From positions 403,213 through 467,212 of the forward strand of contig NZ_FNPC01000001.1 of NCBI RefSeq assembly GCF_900107205.1: DNA of 64,000 nucleotides, in the 5' to 3' direction. The notes under the pieces are model-generated. The model made no database searches, was not told where the DNA came from, and was given only the letters and a program-made list of their open reading frames with translations. The translations under genes and the position numbers were made by a program. Positions 1 through 7,889 of this stretch are shown here, in pieces. Each line of letters opens with the position of its first letter. Position 1 is the stretch's first letter. The stretch is from Halopenitus persicus (lineage in GTDB: Archaea > Halobacteriota > Halobacteria > Halobacteriales > Haloferacaceae).

Positions 1-60
1 TTCCCCGCCGGTGATGCCCTGGACGATGACGCGCGTGTCGTCGTCGACGAAGATACTCAT
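1..60 (-). CDS. sucD: Succinyl-CoA synthetase alpha subunit, first 20 codons only
   Basis: The first 20 codons of the ADP/GDP-forming succinate-CoA ligase alpha subunit run off the left edge. The readable peptide begins MSIFVDDDTRVIVQGITG, typical of SucD, where the N-terminal Rossmann domain binds CoA. The ATG overlaps the sucC stop in an ATGA quartet, so the two subunits are translationally coupled as sucC-sucD. With SucC it catalyses the substrate-level phosphorylation step of the TCA cycle in the cytoplasm. Nothing can be said about the rest of the protein. Confidence 0.95.
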   Translation of the reverse strand, partial: MSIFVDDDTRVIVQGITGGE

Positions 61-1202
61 TGGGCCACCTCCTGGGCGTTGGCGACCGCACGCTGGACGG
101 CGTCCTCCAACGTCTCCTCGACCTCGACGAGGTCGGCGTTCAGGATCTCCATACCTTCCTCGGCGTTCGTGCCGGCGAGCCGGACGACCACCTTCTTGGG
201 GATCTCGTCGAACTGCTCCAAGGCCTCGTTGATCCCCTTGGCGACCTCGTCGCCGCGGGTGATCCCGCCAAAGATGTTGAAGACGACGGCGTCGACGTTC
301 TCGTCGGAGAAGACCATGTCCAGCGCGTTCGCGACGCGCTCGGCCTTCGCGCCGCCGCCGATGTCGAGGAAGTTCGCGGGCGACCCGCCGTAGTGGTCGA
401 CCAGGTCGAGCGTCGTCATCACGAGCCCGGCGCCGTTGCCGATGATGCCGACGTTGCCCGACAGGCGGACGTAATCGAAGCCGTACTCGCCGGCCTTGCG
501 CTCGAGGTCGTCCTCGTAGGACTCCTCGGCCAGCTCCGAGAGCTCGGGCTGGCGGAACAGCGCATCCTCGTCGATGTTCATCACGGCGTCCGCGGCGACC
601 ACGTCGCGGTCGCTCGTGATCATCACCGGGTTCACCTCGATCTCGGAGGCGTCGCTGTCCTCGTACAGGTCGTACAGCGTCGAGAGGATCGAGGCGACGT
701 CGAGCGCGACGTCGTCGTCGACGCCGGCCTCGTAGACGACCTTGCGGGCCTGGTAGGGGTGCAGGCCGAAGGCAGGGTCGACGTGCTCGCGGGCGATCGC
801 GTCGGGGGACTCGGCGGCGACCTCCTCGATGTCGACGCCGCCCTCGGTCGAGACCATCAGCACGGGCTGACCCTCGCCGCGGTCCATCGTCACGCCGACG
901 TACAGCTCGTCGACGAAGTCCACGCCGGCCTCGACGAGGACCCGGTCGACGGTGTAGCCCTTCAGGTCCATTCCCAGGATCTCCTCGGCGTACTGTTCGG
1001 CCTCCTCGCGGTCGCCGGCGATCTTGATGCCGCCGGCCTTGCCGCGGCCGCCGACGTGCACCTGCGCCTTGACGGCTGCCGGGTACCCGATCTCGTCGAC
1101 CGCGTCGAGGACCTCCTCGACGCTCTCGGCCAGCCGGGAGTCCGGAACCGGAATCCCGGCGTCGGCGAAGATCTCCTTCGCCTGATACTCGTGAAGCTTC
1201 AT
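57..1202 (-). CDS. sucC: Succinyl-CoA synthetase beta subunit
   Basis: This is the ATP-grasp beta subunit of succinate-CoA ligase, 381 residues, the normal family length. The start MKLHEYQAKE is the canonical SucC N-terminus. A glycine-rich ATP-grasp loop (VGGRGKAGG) lies near residues 50-58. The C-terminal ligase-CoA domain carries GIIGNGAG, DIGGGA and NIFGGITRGD. A second ATG two codons upstream (position 1208) lies about 25 bases after a TTTAA-type box at 1231-1237, so a leaderless start at MPMKLHEYQ is also possible. The gene heads a sucC-sucD operon with a 4-base overlap. Confidence 0.97.
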   Translation of the reverse strand: MKLHEYQAKEIFADAGIPVPDSRLAESVEEVLDAVDEIGYPAAVKAQVHVGGRGKAGGIKIAGDREEAEQYAEEILGMDLKGYTVDRVLVEAGVDFVDELYVGVTMDRGEGQPVLMVSTEGGVDIEEVAAESPDAIAREHVDPAFGLHPYQARKVVYEAGVDDDVALDVASILSTLYDLYEDSDASEIEVNPVMITSDRDVVAADAVMNIDEDALFRQPELSELAEESYEDDLERKAGEYGFDYVRLSGNVGIIGNGAGLVMTTLDLVDHYGGSPANFLDIGGGAKAERVANALDMVFSDENVDAVVFNIFGGITRGDEVAKGINEALEQFDEIPKKVVVRLAGTNAEEGMEILNADLVEVEETLEDAVQRAVANAQEVAQ

Positions 1203-1394
1203 TGGCATCCGAAAGGGAGGTCGTCGGGCGCTTAAATCCCGCTCATTCGACTCGACGGTCGGTCCGAGAAGGGGGTTCGAGACCGGTCCGGAGTACGGGA
1301 TTCGAGGCCGATCCGGAGAACGGGATTCGAGACCGGTCGCGACGCACGCCTCGAACGGGAACGGTTTTGCCGTCGGCGGACGGGTCCCCGATCG

Positions 1395-1829
1395 ATGAAT
1401 CGGGAGTTCCTCCGGCGGCTCCTCGTCGAGGAGGCGTTCGCCTACGGGTTCACGATCGCCTTCTGGGGATCGGGCGTGCTCCTCATCGACGCCTTCGGCG
1501 TGTTCGGGATCGGAGGGGTGCTCGCGTACGCGACCGGAGCGATCACCGGCTTCGGCCTCCTGCTCGTCGGGACCTTCGAGGGGGTACTCGAGTCGATCGA
1601 CGTCGACGGCGACCCGAGCTACCACGTGCTCGCGGGGATCCACTACGTCGCCGCGCTGGTCCCGATCGTGACGGCGCACCTCCTCGTCCGGATGGATCTC
1701 GGCGAGACGCTCACTCTCTTCCTCGTCGGGATCGCCGTCCCCGTCTGGTATAACCTGTTCGTGACGGCCGAGGAGGTGCTTTCGGAGGGGCTCCGGCGTA
1801 TCGAGCGGAAAGCCGAGCGACGCCGGTGA
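1395..1829 (+). CDS. Four-helix membrane protein, uncharacterised
   Basis: This 144-residue protein has about four hydrophobic segments, near residues 14-32, 36-60, 80-98 and 105-123. A basic tail (RRIERKAERRR) follows the last helix and probably faces the cytoplasm. There is no catalytic motif and no signal peptide. It is convergent with the PfkB kinase gene and divergent from sucC, so context does not suggest a role. The GC-rich codon use matches its neighbours. It looks like a conserved haloarchaeal hypothetical membrane protein; I do not recognise a characterised family. Confidence 0.75.
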   Translation: MNREFLRRLLVEEAFAYGFTIAFWGSGVLLIDAFGVFGIGGVLAYATGAITGFGLLLVGTFEGVLESIDVDGDPSYHVLAGIHYVAALVPIVTAHLLVRMDLGETLTLFLVGIAVPVWYNLFVTAEEVLSEGLRRIERKAERRR

Positions 1830-1846
1830 GGAAGGGATCGCCGCAG

Positions 1847-3013
1847 TCACGCCGTCGGCTCTCGATCCGTCCCGGTCCCGGCTTCGGTCGCGGTCCCGTG
1901 CTCGTCGATGAAGGCGTCGATCCGGTCCCACGTGAGCGTCGTTCGAGCCCCGTACTCCAGGGTCGCGAGCGCCCCGGCCGCGTTGCCGATCCGGAGCGCG
2001 TACGCGAGATCGGCGTTCCGGAGATGGGGCGCCGTGGTTCCCGGAACCCCGTCGTGGGAAGACGCGTCGCCGGAGACCGCGTCCGCCGCGATCTCGGTCC
2101 CGATCTCGGGTTCGTGCCCCCGCGCCGACTCGAAACACGCGGCGATGAAGCCCGCGGCGAACGCGTCGCCTGCGCCGGTCGTATCGACCGGGTCAACCGG
2201 AAACGCGGGCGCGACGACGCGGTCGGCGTTCGGGCGGCGGACCGCCGCGCCCTCGCTGCCGAGCTTGACGACGAGGGCTGGCGCGTCCGGCGCCGCCGCG
2301 TCGAAGCCCGACTCCTCGAGCGTCGCGGCCTCGCGTCGGTTCACCAGCAGGACGTCGACGTGATCGAACGCGCTCGCGTATCCCCGGTCGCCGATCCGGC
2401 GTCCGGGATCGAAGCTCACCGCGACGTCGTGGTCGGCCGCCGTCCGCGCGAGATCGGTCGCGACCGTCGGGTCCTGTCCGGTCAGGTGGAGGTGGTCGAG
2501 GGCGTCGAGCCGGGCGACGGGGAAGTCGGCGGCCGCGTAGGCCTCGTTGGCGCCCGCCGCCGAGAGCACCATCACCTCGCCGGCGGCGTCGACGATGAGG
2601 TACTTCACCGACGTCGAGCGGGCGGACGCGACCAACACGGGGTCGCAGTCGACCCCGGCGCGGTCGAGCTCGCGGCGCGTCAGCGTGCCCGGATCGTCGT
2701 CCCCGACGCTGCCGAACAGGACGGACTCGACCGCGAGTCCCGACAGTCCCGCCGCCACGTTCGCCGCGCTCCCGCCGCCGGACTGGCGGAGGTGCTCGAT
2801 CGGTCGCTCGCCGTCGGGCTCGGGGAGCCGGTCGACCTGCATCGTGACGTCCCAGTTGACGTGGCCGGCGCACAACACCCGCGGTGAGTCGGACGATTCG
2901 AGCGATTCGGACGATTCGAGCGATTCGGGTGAGTCGGATGATTCGGGCGATTCGGACGATTCGAGCGACTCGCAGCCCGGTCCGTCGGACTCCCGGGTCA
3001 CGGCTCGGCCCAC
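1847..3013 (-). CDS. PfkB-family sugar kinase, probable ribose-1-phosphate kinase
   Basis: A ribokinase/PfkB-fold kinase. It has a substrate-side glycine motif (GGGSAANVAAG, near residue 80) and the C-terminal anion-hole signature DTTGAGDAFAAGF, whose Asp is the catalytic base. The first 45 residues are a Ser/Glu/Asp-rich tail encoded by 9-bp repeats. The kinase domain proper begins at RVLCAGHVNWD, where a GTG could be an alternative start. The gene follows the ribose-1,5-bisphosphate isomerase gene with a 16-base overlap. PfkB kinases have been reported to phosphorylate ribose 1-phosphate to ribose 1,5-bisphosphate in halophilic archaea. The specific substrate is therefore inferred from the neighbour; family membership is secure. 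Confidence 0.9.
   Translation of the reverse strand: MGRAVTRESDGPGCESLESSESPESSDSPESLESSESLESSDSPRVLCAGHVNWDVTMQVDRLPEPDGERPIEHLRQSGGGSAANVAAGLSGLAVESVLFGSVGDDDPGTLTRRELDRAGVDCDPVLVASARSTSVKYLIVDAAGEVMVLSAAGANEAYAAADFPVARLDALDHLHLTGQDPTVATDLARTAADHDVAVSFDPGRRIGDRGYASAFDHVDVLLVNRREAATLEESGFDAAAPDAPALVVKLGSEGAAVRRPNADRVVAPAFPVDPVDTTGAGDAFAAGFIAACFESARGHEPEIGTEIAADAVSGDASSHDGVPGTTAPHLRNADLAYALRIGNAAGALATLEYGARTTLTWDRIDAFIDEHGTATEAGTGTDREPTA
2886..2975. repeat. 9-bp tandem repeat coding an acidic Ser-rich tail
   Basis: About ten copies of a 9-base unit (GATTCGRRC with variations) lie in frame at the start of the PfkB kinase gene. On the minus strand they encode alternating SES, LES, SDS and SPE triplets. 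The unit is a multiple of three, so copy-number change would keep the frame. Confidence 0.85.
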
Positions 3014-4065
3014 GGCGTCTCGGCGCCGTCGCCGAACAGCTCGCGCATCAGCGTCACGATGCTCTCGGGCGGAAACTGGCCGCTCTCGGTGACGATCGCG
3101 TCCATGTATCGCGGCGGGGTGACGTCGAAGGCGGGGTTCTCGACCGTGAGGTCGCCGATCCCCGACCGGGTTGCGGGGTCGATCACCTCGTCCTCGTCGC
3201 GGGTCTCGATCTCGACGGTGTGACCCGTCAACGTCTCCGGGTGGAGCTTGATCGTCTGTGCGGCGGTCATGATCGGGACGCCGCGCTCGCGGGCGTTGAC
3301 CGCCAGCCCCGAGGTGCCGATCTTGTTTATCACCGAGCCGTCGGCGGCGATCGAGTCGGCGCCCACGAGGACGTGGTCGGCCTCGTCGAGGTAGCGGCGG
3401 GCGGCGGAGTCGACGATGAGGGTGACCGGGACGTCCAGCTCCCGGAGCGCCTCGGCGGTGATGTGCCCCTGGTTGCGCGGCCGCGTCTCCTTGACGATCG
3501 CCGACAGCGACTTCCCCTGGTCGAGGGCGGCCTCGATGCAGGCCAGCGCGTCCGTCGAGTGGCAGTGGGTCATCACGACGTCGCCGTCCTGCAGCCGGTT
3601 CGCGCCGACCTCGCCGAGCCGGTCGCGGGCCTCCTCGAGCCGGCGCGTGAAGCGGGCGCTCGAGCGGACCACCCGCCGCCGAAGCGTCTCGACGTCGTCA
3701 CCCTCCATCCGCTGGAGGACGTACCGGAGCGCGTTCGGGAGCGAGACCGCGGTCGGGCGGGTCTCGTGAAGCCGGCGCGCCGCCGCGCGCATCGTCGCCC
3801 GGAACGTCGCGGGGTCCTCGACCGCCGTTTCCCGGGCCTGCGTCGCGAGCGCCTCGGCGGCCGCCCCCGCGATGGTCGCGGCCCCCCGGATCTCCATCGA
3901 CGCGATCGCCGACGCGGTCTCCTCGACCTCCGGGACGATGGCCGCGGACTCGGTTCCTCCGGAAGCGGCGTCCCCCCGGGCGGCATCCTCGGAAGCGGCG
4001 TCCTCGGAGGCAGGGTCCGCAGCCCCTGCGTCGGATTCGCCCTCCGGTCGGTGCTTGCGGGTCAT
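2998..4065 (-). CDS. Ribose-1,5-bisphosphate isomerase (eIF2B-like family)
   Basis: A 355-residue member of the eIF2B/MtnA/R15Pi superfamily. It should convert alpha-D-ribose 1,5-bisphosphate to ribulose 1,5-bisphosphate. The catalytic Cys lies in VMTHCHSTDA and the catalytic Asp in VGADSIAADG. The loop NKIGTSGLA is also typical. About 55 N-terminal residues are an acidic, Ala/Ser/Glu-rich extension absent from shorter archaeal R15P isomerases. A CTTATAA box at 4091-4099 fits a leaderless start at this ATG. Pairing with a PfkB kinase, and a form III RuBisCO later in the window, support the pentose-bisphosphate role over a translation-factor role. Confidence 0.88.
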   Translation of the reverse strand: MTRKHRPEGESDAGAADPASEDAASEDAARGDAASGGTESAAIVPEVEETASAIASMEIRGAATIAGAAAEALATQARETAVEDPATFRATMRAAARRLHETRPTAVSLPNALRYVLQRMEGDDVETLRRRVVRSSARFTRRLEEARDRLGEVGANRLQDGDVVMTHCHSTDALACIEAALDQGKSLSAIVKETRPRNQGHITAEALRELDVPVTLIVDSAARRYLDEADHVLVGADSIAADGSVINKIGTSGLAVNARERGVPIMTAAQTIKLHPETLTGHTVEIETRDEDEVIDPATRSGIGDLTVENPAFDVTPPRYMDAIVTESGQFPPESIVTLMRELFGDGAETPWAEP

Positions 4066-4485
4066 TCCCTGACGGTTGGTCCTCCGTCACCTTATAAGGC
4101 CGGCTGCGGAGCTCGACGGACGGCCGGAAGCGCTCGCGGTCGACGGTCGTCGGACCGTCCGAAGTCGGCGCGATATATAAATATACGATGTATTCCTTAT
4201 GAGATATAAATATGCGCTTTCTTGGACGAGTGAAAGTCGACGGACGAGGTCAGTAAGCCGCCTTAAAATCAGTTGATATCGCTCCACGATCGGTCTACGT
4301 TGGTCTGAGACGTCGGTGATTCGATCACGAGCGATCGAGAGCGAACGCCGCGACGGAAGTGCCGTTTCAAGGACTTATAACGGGTTTATAACCGGAATGT
4401 CGTCCGATTATCAACGGGATCGATCGAAACGGGTTAAATAATATAAAATAAATGGTACGAAAGAATAAATATATTAAATACATCA
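4066..4485. other. AT-rich 420-bp intergenic region upstream of the R15P isomerase gene
   Basis: No convincing gene. It contains the isomerase promoter at its left end. Two similar AT tracts (GATATATAAATATACG and GAGATATAAATATGCG) lie near 4170-4215, and a doubled TTATAAC element near 4375-4398. A long A/T-rich tail at 4431-4485 follows the IclR stop and may act as its terminator. Short ORFs here have atypical composition and no recognisable product. Confidence 0.6.
4091..4099 (-). promoter_or_regulatory. TATA box of the R15P isomerase-PfkB operon
   Basis: CTTATAAGG sits 26-34 bases before the isomerase ATG, the spacing expected for a leaderless haloarchaeal transcript. Confidence 0.6.
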
Positions 4486-5295
4486 CTATTCGACCGTGGT
4501 GAAGTGGTGCTCCCAGTCCCGGTTCGGGAACGCGGTGGGTCGCCCCGTCGACTCGAACGCCGCGACGCGCTCGAGGAGGGCGTCGGCGACGGGGCCGGTG
4601 AGCACCGCCGGGTCGTTTCGATACATCGGCCCGCCGACGCAGAGGGCACCCGGAAGGCCCCCGTGCGAGGTACGGACCGCGGCGGCGACCGACCGGTAGC
4701 CCTCCATATACTCGCGGTCGTTGACCGCGAACCCGCGGTCGCGCGTCAGTTCGAGGTCGGCGAACAGCTCGTCCCGGTCGGTGATCGTGTGCTCGGTGAT
4801 CGCCGGCATTCCCCGATCGTCCAGAATGGACTCGACTCGGTCGTCGGGGAGTTCGGCGAGGATCGCCTTCCCGGCCGCGGTGGCGTGCAGATGGAAGGTG
4901 CTGCCCGCCAGGTGGCCGGCGGCGTTCTCGCCGTCGACCTCGTGGTGGATCGACACCAGGCGGCCGTTCTCGAGAACCGTGAAGTCGGCCTCCTCCCCCG
5001 TCTCCGTCGCGAGGTCGCGAACCGCCTCGCGGATCGCCTCGTACGGGAGGCCCGCGGTGCGGGCGTGTTCCCCCAGCTTCAGAAACCCCAGCCCGACGCG
5101 GTACGTCTCGCCCTCCTTCCGGACGTAGCCGCGGTCGACCAGCGTCGTCAGGTGGTTGTGGGCGGTGCTGCGGGCGATGCCCACGCCGTCGGCGACCTCG
5201 CGCAGCGATCCGCCGTCCGCCGCCAGGAGGAACTCGACGACGTCGAAGCAGGTGTGTATCGATTTGACGGGGCGACCGGGATCGCGAGCCATCAT
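4486..5295 (-). CDS. IclR-family transcriptional regulator
   Basis: A 269-residue IclR regulator. An N-terminal winged helix-turn-helix (about residues 10-70, including EVADGVGIARSTAHNHLTTL) is followed by a ligand-binding GAF-like domain with the typical HATAAGKAILAEL segment. I chose the start at 5295 because a CTTAAG box lies about 22 bases upstream; an adjacent ATG at 5292 is equally possible. It is divergent from the aldolase gene at 5545, and the shared region holds an inverted repeat. It probably controls the 5.5-11.2 kb catabolic genes. The ligand is unknown. Confidence 0.92.
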   Translation of the reverse strand: MMARDPGRPVKSIHTCFDVVEFLLAADGGSLREVADGVGIARSTAHNHLTTLVDRGYVRKEGETYRVGLGFLKLGEHARTAGLPYEAIREAVRDLATETGEEADFTVLENGRLVSIHHEVDGENAAGHLAGSTFHLHATAAGKAILAELPDDRVESILDDRGMPAITEHTITDRDELFADLELTRDRGFAVNDREYMEGYRSVAAAVRTSHGGLPGALCVGGPMYRNDPAVLTGPVADALLERVAAFESTGRPTAFPNRDWEHHFTTVE

Positions 5296-5381
5296 CCGAC
5301 GGTGGACGAACATCCTCTTAAGCGTTGTGCGGGTCCGACCCGTCGCTCGCCGGATCCGCCCGTATTCGGCGACTGCAGTCA

Positions 5382-5447
5382 CGGTGTTCAGCGGACGGAG
5401 CCGCGGTGTTCGACGGACGGAGCCGCGGTGTTCGACGGACGGAGCCG
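5382..5447. repeat. Three tandem copies of a 22-bp unit
   Basis: Three near-identical 22-base units, each containing GTTCGACGGACGGAGCC (first copy slightly diverged), lie in the spacer between the divergent IclR and aldolase genes, upstream of the aldolase promoter. Confidence 0.9.
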
Positions 5448-5499
5448 CAGTGAAGTGGCCGCCGGGAGGAACGCCCGAGGGGGAGTTGACGGCCGATCG

Positions 5500-5522
5500 T
5501 TCCGAAAACGGAATACCTTATG
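5500..5522 (+). promoter_or_regulatory. Inverted repeat plus TATA box of the aldolase gene
   Basis: TTCCG-AAAA-CGGAA (5500-5513) is a perfect 5-bp inverted repeat ending directly before TACCTTATG, a TATA-like box about 23 bases before the aldolase ATG. A bound protein would cover the BRE/TATA region. The neighbouring IclR protein is the obvious candidate, by inference. Confidence 0.5.
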
Positions 5523-5544
5523 TCGTCCGCGAATAGGTGCGCGT

Positions 5545-6327
5545 ATGAACGGGATCGAGGCTCGGCTCGAACGCATCGGCACGGACGGTCGCATCGTGAA
5601 CATTCCGATGGACCACGGGATAACGATCGGCGCGACGGACGGGCTGAAGGAGATCGAATCGACGATCGACGCGGTGACACGCGGCGGAGCTGACAGCGTG
5701 CTGACACAGAAGGGGCTGTCGCCGCGCGTCCATCCGAACAAGAACGGGGCGGGCTACATCATCCACCTCAACGCCTCCACCGTCCTCGGCGAGGCGGACC
5801 CGAACGACAAACGAATGACGGGAACCGTCAAGGAGGCCGTGCGGCGCGGCGCCGACGCGGTGTCGATCCACCTGAACGTCGGCAGCCTCCAGGAGGGCGA
5901 CCAGATCAACAACCTCGCCGAGGTGACCGAGACCGCGGCCGAGTACGGGATGCCCGTGCTGGCGATGACGTACGCGCGCGGCCCCGGCGTCGACGAACAC
6001 GACCCGGAGGCGCTGGGTCACGCGGTCCGGCTGGGCGAGGAGGCCGGCGCCGACGTCGTCAAGACCGCCTGGAGCGGCGACGCGGAGAGCTTCGAACACG
6101 TCGTCGAGTCGACGGCCAAGCCCGTCATCGTCGCCGGCGGCAGCCCCGAGGGCGACCGGGCGCAGCTCGAACAGGTCCGCGGCGCCATCGACGCCGGCGC
6201 CGCCGGGGTCTCGATGGGCCGGTCGGTGTTCCAGCACGAGGATCCCGAGGGAATGACCCGGGCGGTGGCCAGCATCGTCCACGATGACGCGACCGTCGAC
6301 GAGGCGCTTTCGGCCGGCGAGCTGTAA
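5545..6327 (+). CDS. DhnA-type class I aldolase (fructose-bisphosphate aldolase / ADH synthase family)
   Basis: A 260-residue TIM-barrel aldolase of the archaeal class I FBA / 2-amino-3,7-dideoxyheptulosonate synthase family. Visible landmarks are IPMDHG (Asp23), VLTQKGL (Lys56), MTYARGPG (Tyr143) and the Schiff-base lysine in VVKTAWSG (Lys173). The phosphate-binding end carries AGGSPEGD and GVSMGRSVFQ. The ATG at 5545 fits leaderless initiation from the TATA box at 5514-5522. The sequence alone does not separate glycolytic aldolase, AroA'-type ADH synthase or a dedicated catabolic aldolase. The divergent IclR gene and neighbouring oxidoreductases favour a catabolic role. Confidence 0.85.
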   Translation: MNGIEARLERIGTDGRIVNIPMDHGITIGATDGLKEIESTIDAVTRGGADSVLTQKGLSPRVHPNKNGAGYIIHLNASTVLGEADPNDKRMTGTVKEAVRRGADAVSIHLNVGSLQEGDQINNLAEVTETAAEYGMPVLAMTYARGPGVDEHDPEALGHAVRLGEEAGADVVKTAWSGDAESFEHVVESTAKPVIVAGGSPEGDRAQLEQVRGAIDAGAAGVSMGRSVFQHEDPEGMTRAVASIVHDDATVDEALSAGEL

Positions 6328-6401
6328 CGACCGGACTTGTGGCAGCCGGGACTCGTGACGACCGCCGGAACCGACGACCGGAATCGGCCGCCGGGACGTT
6401 C

Positions 6402-7556
6402 TCACGCGCTGAAATACGTCTCGTGAAGCGCCGCGTCGCGCTCGAACCGGTCGGCGGTCAGTTCGGAGACGTCGACGGTGCCGGCTGCCCCGTCGAGGAC
6501 CAGCTCCGAGACCACCTGCCCGGCGGCCGGCGACTGCATGAAGCCGTGTCCGGAGAAGCCGGTCGCCGTGACGAACCCCGGACGGCTCTCCTCGATGATC
6601 GGGTGGTGGTCCGGCGTCATCGCGTACAGCCCGGCCCAGCCGCGAACGATCTCCGACCGGGGGCCGAACCGGTCCGTCACCGTCGCGGCGTGTTCGAGCG
6701 TCTCGGCCGCCCACGCGAGGTCGTGTGACGTTCGATACGCGTCGGGGTCCCGCTCCGGGTCCTCGCGCGCGAAGTGGCCCCCGACGAGGGCGGCTCCATC
6801 ACGTTCGGGGCGAAAGTAGACGCCGTCGTCGAGGTCGGTGACGAAGGGGGTATCCTCCGGGACGGGCGTTTCGGGGTCCACGACCATCGCCTGCCGGCGA
6901 CGCGGGGTAACCGGGAGCCGAACGTCGGCCATCGCGGCGATCCGCGGCGACCACGCGCCGGCGGCGTTGACGACGGCGTCCGCCTCGTACCGGCCGTCGG
7001 TCGTGTCGACGCCGGTTACGGCGCCGTCATCGGTCCGGAGCACGTCGGTCACCTCGACGCCGGTTTCGACCGTCGCCCCGGCAGCGGTCGCCGCCCGCGA
7101 GAACCCCTGGAGGCCGAGGTGTGGGTCGGCGAACCCGTCCGTCGGACAGTAGGCCGCGCCGACGTACGTCTCGGTCCGCAAGCCCGGAACGTGCCGGCGC
7201 GCGTCCTCGGGCGGGAGGAACTCGCTGGGCACGCCGTGGTCGTTCTGGACGGGGATGGTCTCCCGAAACAGGTCCGCGGTCGCCTCCTCCCGCGCCAGGT
7301 AGAGGTATCCCGGACGCCGGTAGCCGATGTCGACGCCGAACGTCTCCTCGAAGGACTCCCAGACGTCGATGCTCTCCAGGGACAGGCGGATGCTCACCGG
7401 AGTCGAGAACTGCGCCCGGATCCCGCCGGCGGCACGGTCGGTGGCTCCGGCGCCGATCGACGACTTCTCGAGCACCGTCACGTCGGCGCCGCGGTCGGCG
7501 AGATAATACGCACAGGCGAACCCGACGATGCCGCCGCCCACCACGATGACGCGCAT
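6402..7556 (-). CDS. FAD-dependent amine / D-amino-acid oxidoreductase (DAO family), copy 1
   Basis: A 384-residue DAO-family flavoprotein related to sarcosine oxidase beta and D-amino-acid dehydrogenases. The N-terminal dinucleotide-binding motif is VVGGGIVGFACAYYLADRG with a following acidic residue (VLEK). The substrate domain has the usual GGIRAQFS and AAGAWS motifs, and the C-terminal FAD motif is GFSGHGFMQSPAAGQV. No transmembrane segment. A TATTAAAG box (minus strand) lies about 24 bases upstream. It is a close paralogue of the next gene. A partner enzyme in this block is hydroxyproline dehydratase-like, so D-proline-type or N-methyl amino acids are possible substrates; this is inference. 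Confidence 0.9.
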   Translation of the reverse strand: MRVIVVGGGIVGFACAYYLADRGADVTVLEKSSIGAGATDRAAGGIRAQFSTPVSIRLSLESIDVWESFEETFGVDIGYRRPGYLYLAREEATADLFRETIPVQNDHGVPSEFLPPEDARRHVPGLRTETYVGAAYCPTDGFADPHLGLQGFSRAATAAGATVETGVEVTDVLRTDDGAVTGVDTTDGRYEADAVVNAAGAWSPRIAAMADVRLPVTPRRRQAMVVDPETPVPEDTPFVTDLDDGVYFRPERDGAALVGGHFAREDPERDPDAYRTSHDLAWAAETLEHAATVTDRFGPRSEIVRGWAGLYAMTPDHHPIIEESRPGFVTATGFSGHGFMQSPAAGQVVSELVLDGAAGTVDVSELTADRFERDAALHETYFSA

Positions 7557-7889
7557 AGATGGGTGTGTTCGGATGGTATATTAAAGGTGGGCGCTCGATC
7601 GCCGCGTTCGGCGACCGTGGACGGCGGATAACGCCCATATGGCTGTCAGATGGCGACAAAACGAACGGATATAAGCACGGGAACGACGCGGATGTTGCCG
7701 GGAGATCCGCCGAACGACCGTCGATCCAGGCGGATTCGACGGCTGGTGACGTATTCCGCAGTCGATTCGCCGATCGTGGACGGTCACGGTCGCGGAGAAG
7801 CGGTCGCGGAGAAGCGGTCGCGGAGAAACGGTTGCGGAGAAACGGTCGCGGGGAAAGCGGTCGCGGAGAAACGGTCGCGGAGCAATCGA
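7557..7889. other. Intergenic region between the two FAD oxidoreductase genes
   Basis: This 333-bp spacer holds the copy-1 promoter at its left end (TATATTAAAG at 7576-7586, read on the minus strand). A 14-bp tandem array fills its right end, up to the copy-2 stop codon. No protein-coding signal is convincing. Confidence 0.6.
7787..7885. repeat. Seven tandem copies of a 14-bp unit
   Basis: Seven units of CGGTCGCGGAGAAR (one is 15 bases) run up to five bases before the stop codon of the second FAD oxidoreductase. The unit length is not a multiple of three, and the array lies outside the coding region. Confidence 0.92.

Noticed and set aside
1203-2138. Very long minus-strand extension upstream of sucC
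   Set aside because: SucC proteins begin MKLHEYQ. The extension is Arg-rich out-of-frame translation of GC-rich DNA and runs over the membrane protein gene on the other strand.
1847-3013. Call as phosphofructokinase or adenosine kinase
   Set aside because: The PfkB family is broad. Tight linkage to the R15P isomerase favours ribose-1-phosphate, and no glycolytic context exists.
4087-4287. 66-codon ORF in the AT-rich region
   Set aside because: Atypical composition for this genome, no Shine-Dalgarno sequence, and it covers the R15P isomerase promoter.
4504-5544. Plus-strand frame joined to the aldolase
   Set aside because: It is antisense to the IclR gene with unlikely composition. The aldolase family starts at 5545, where a promoter is visible.
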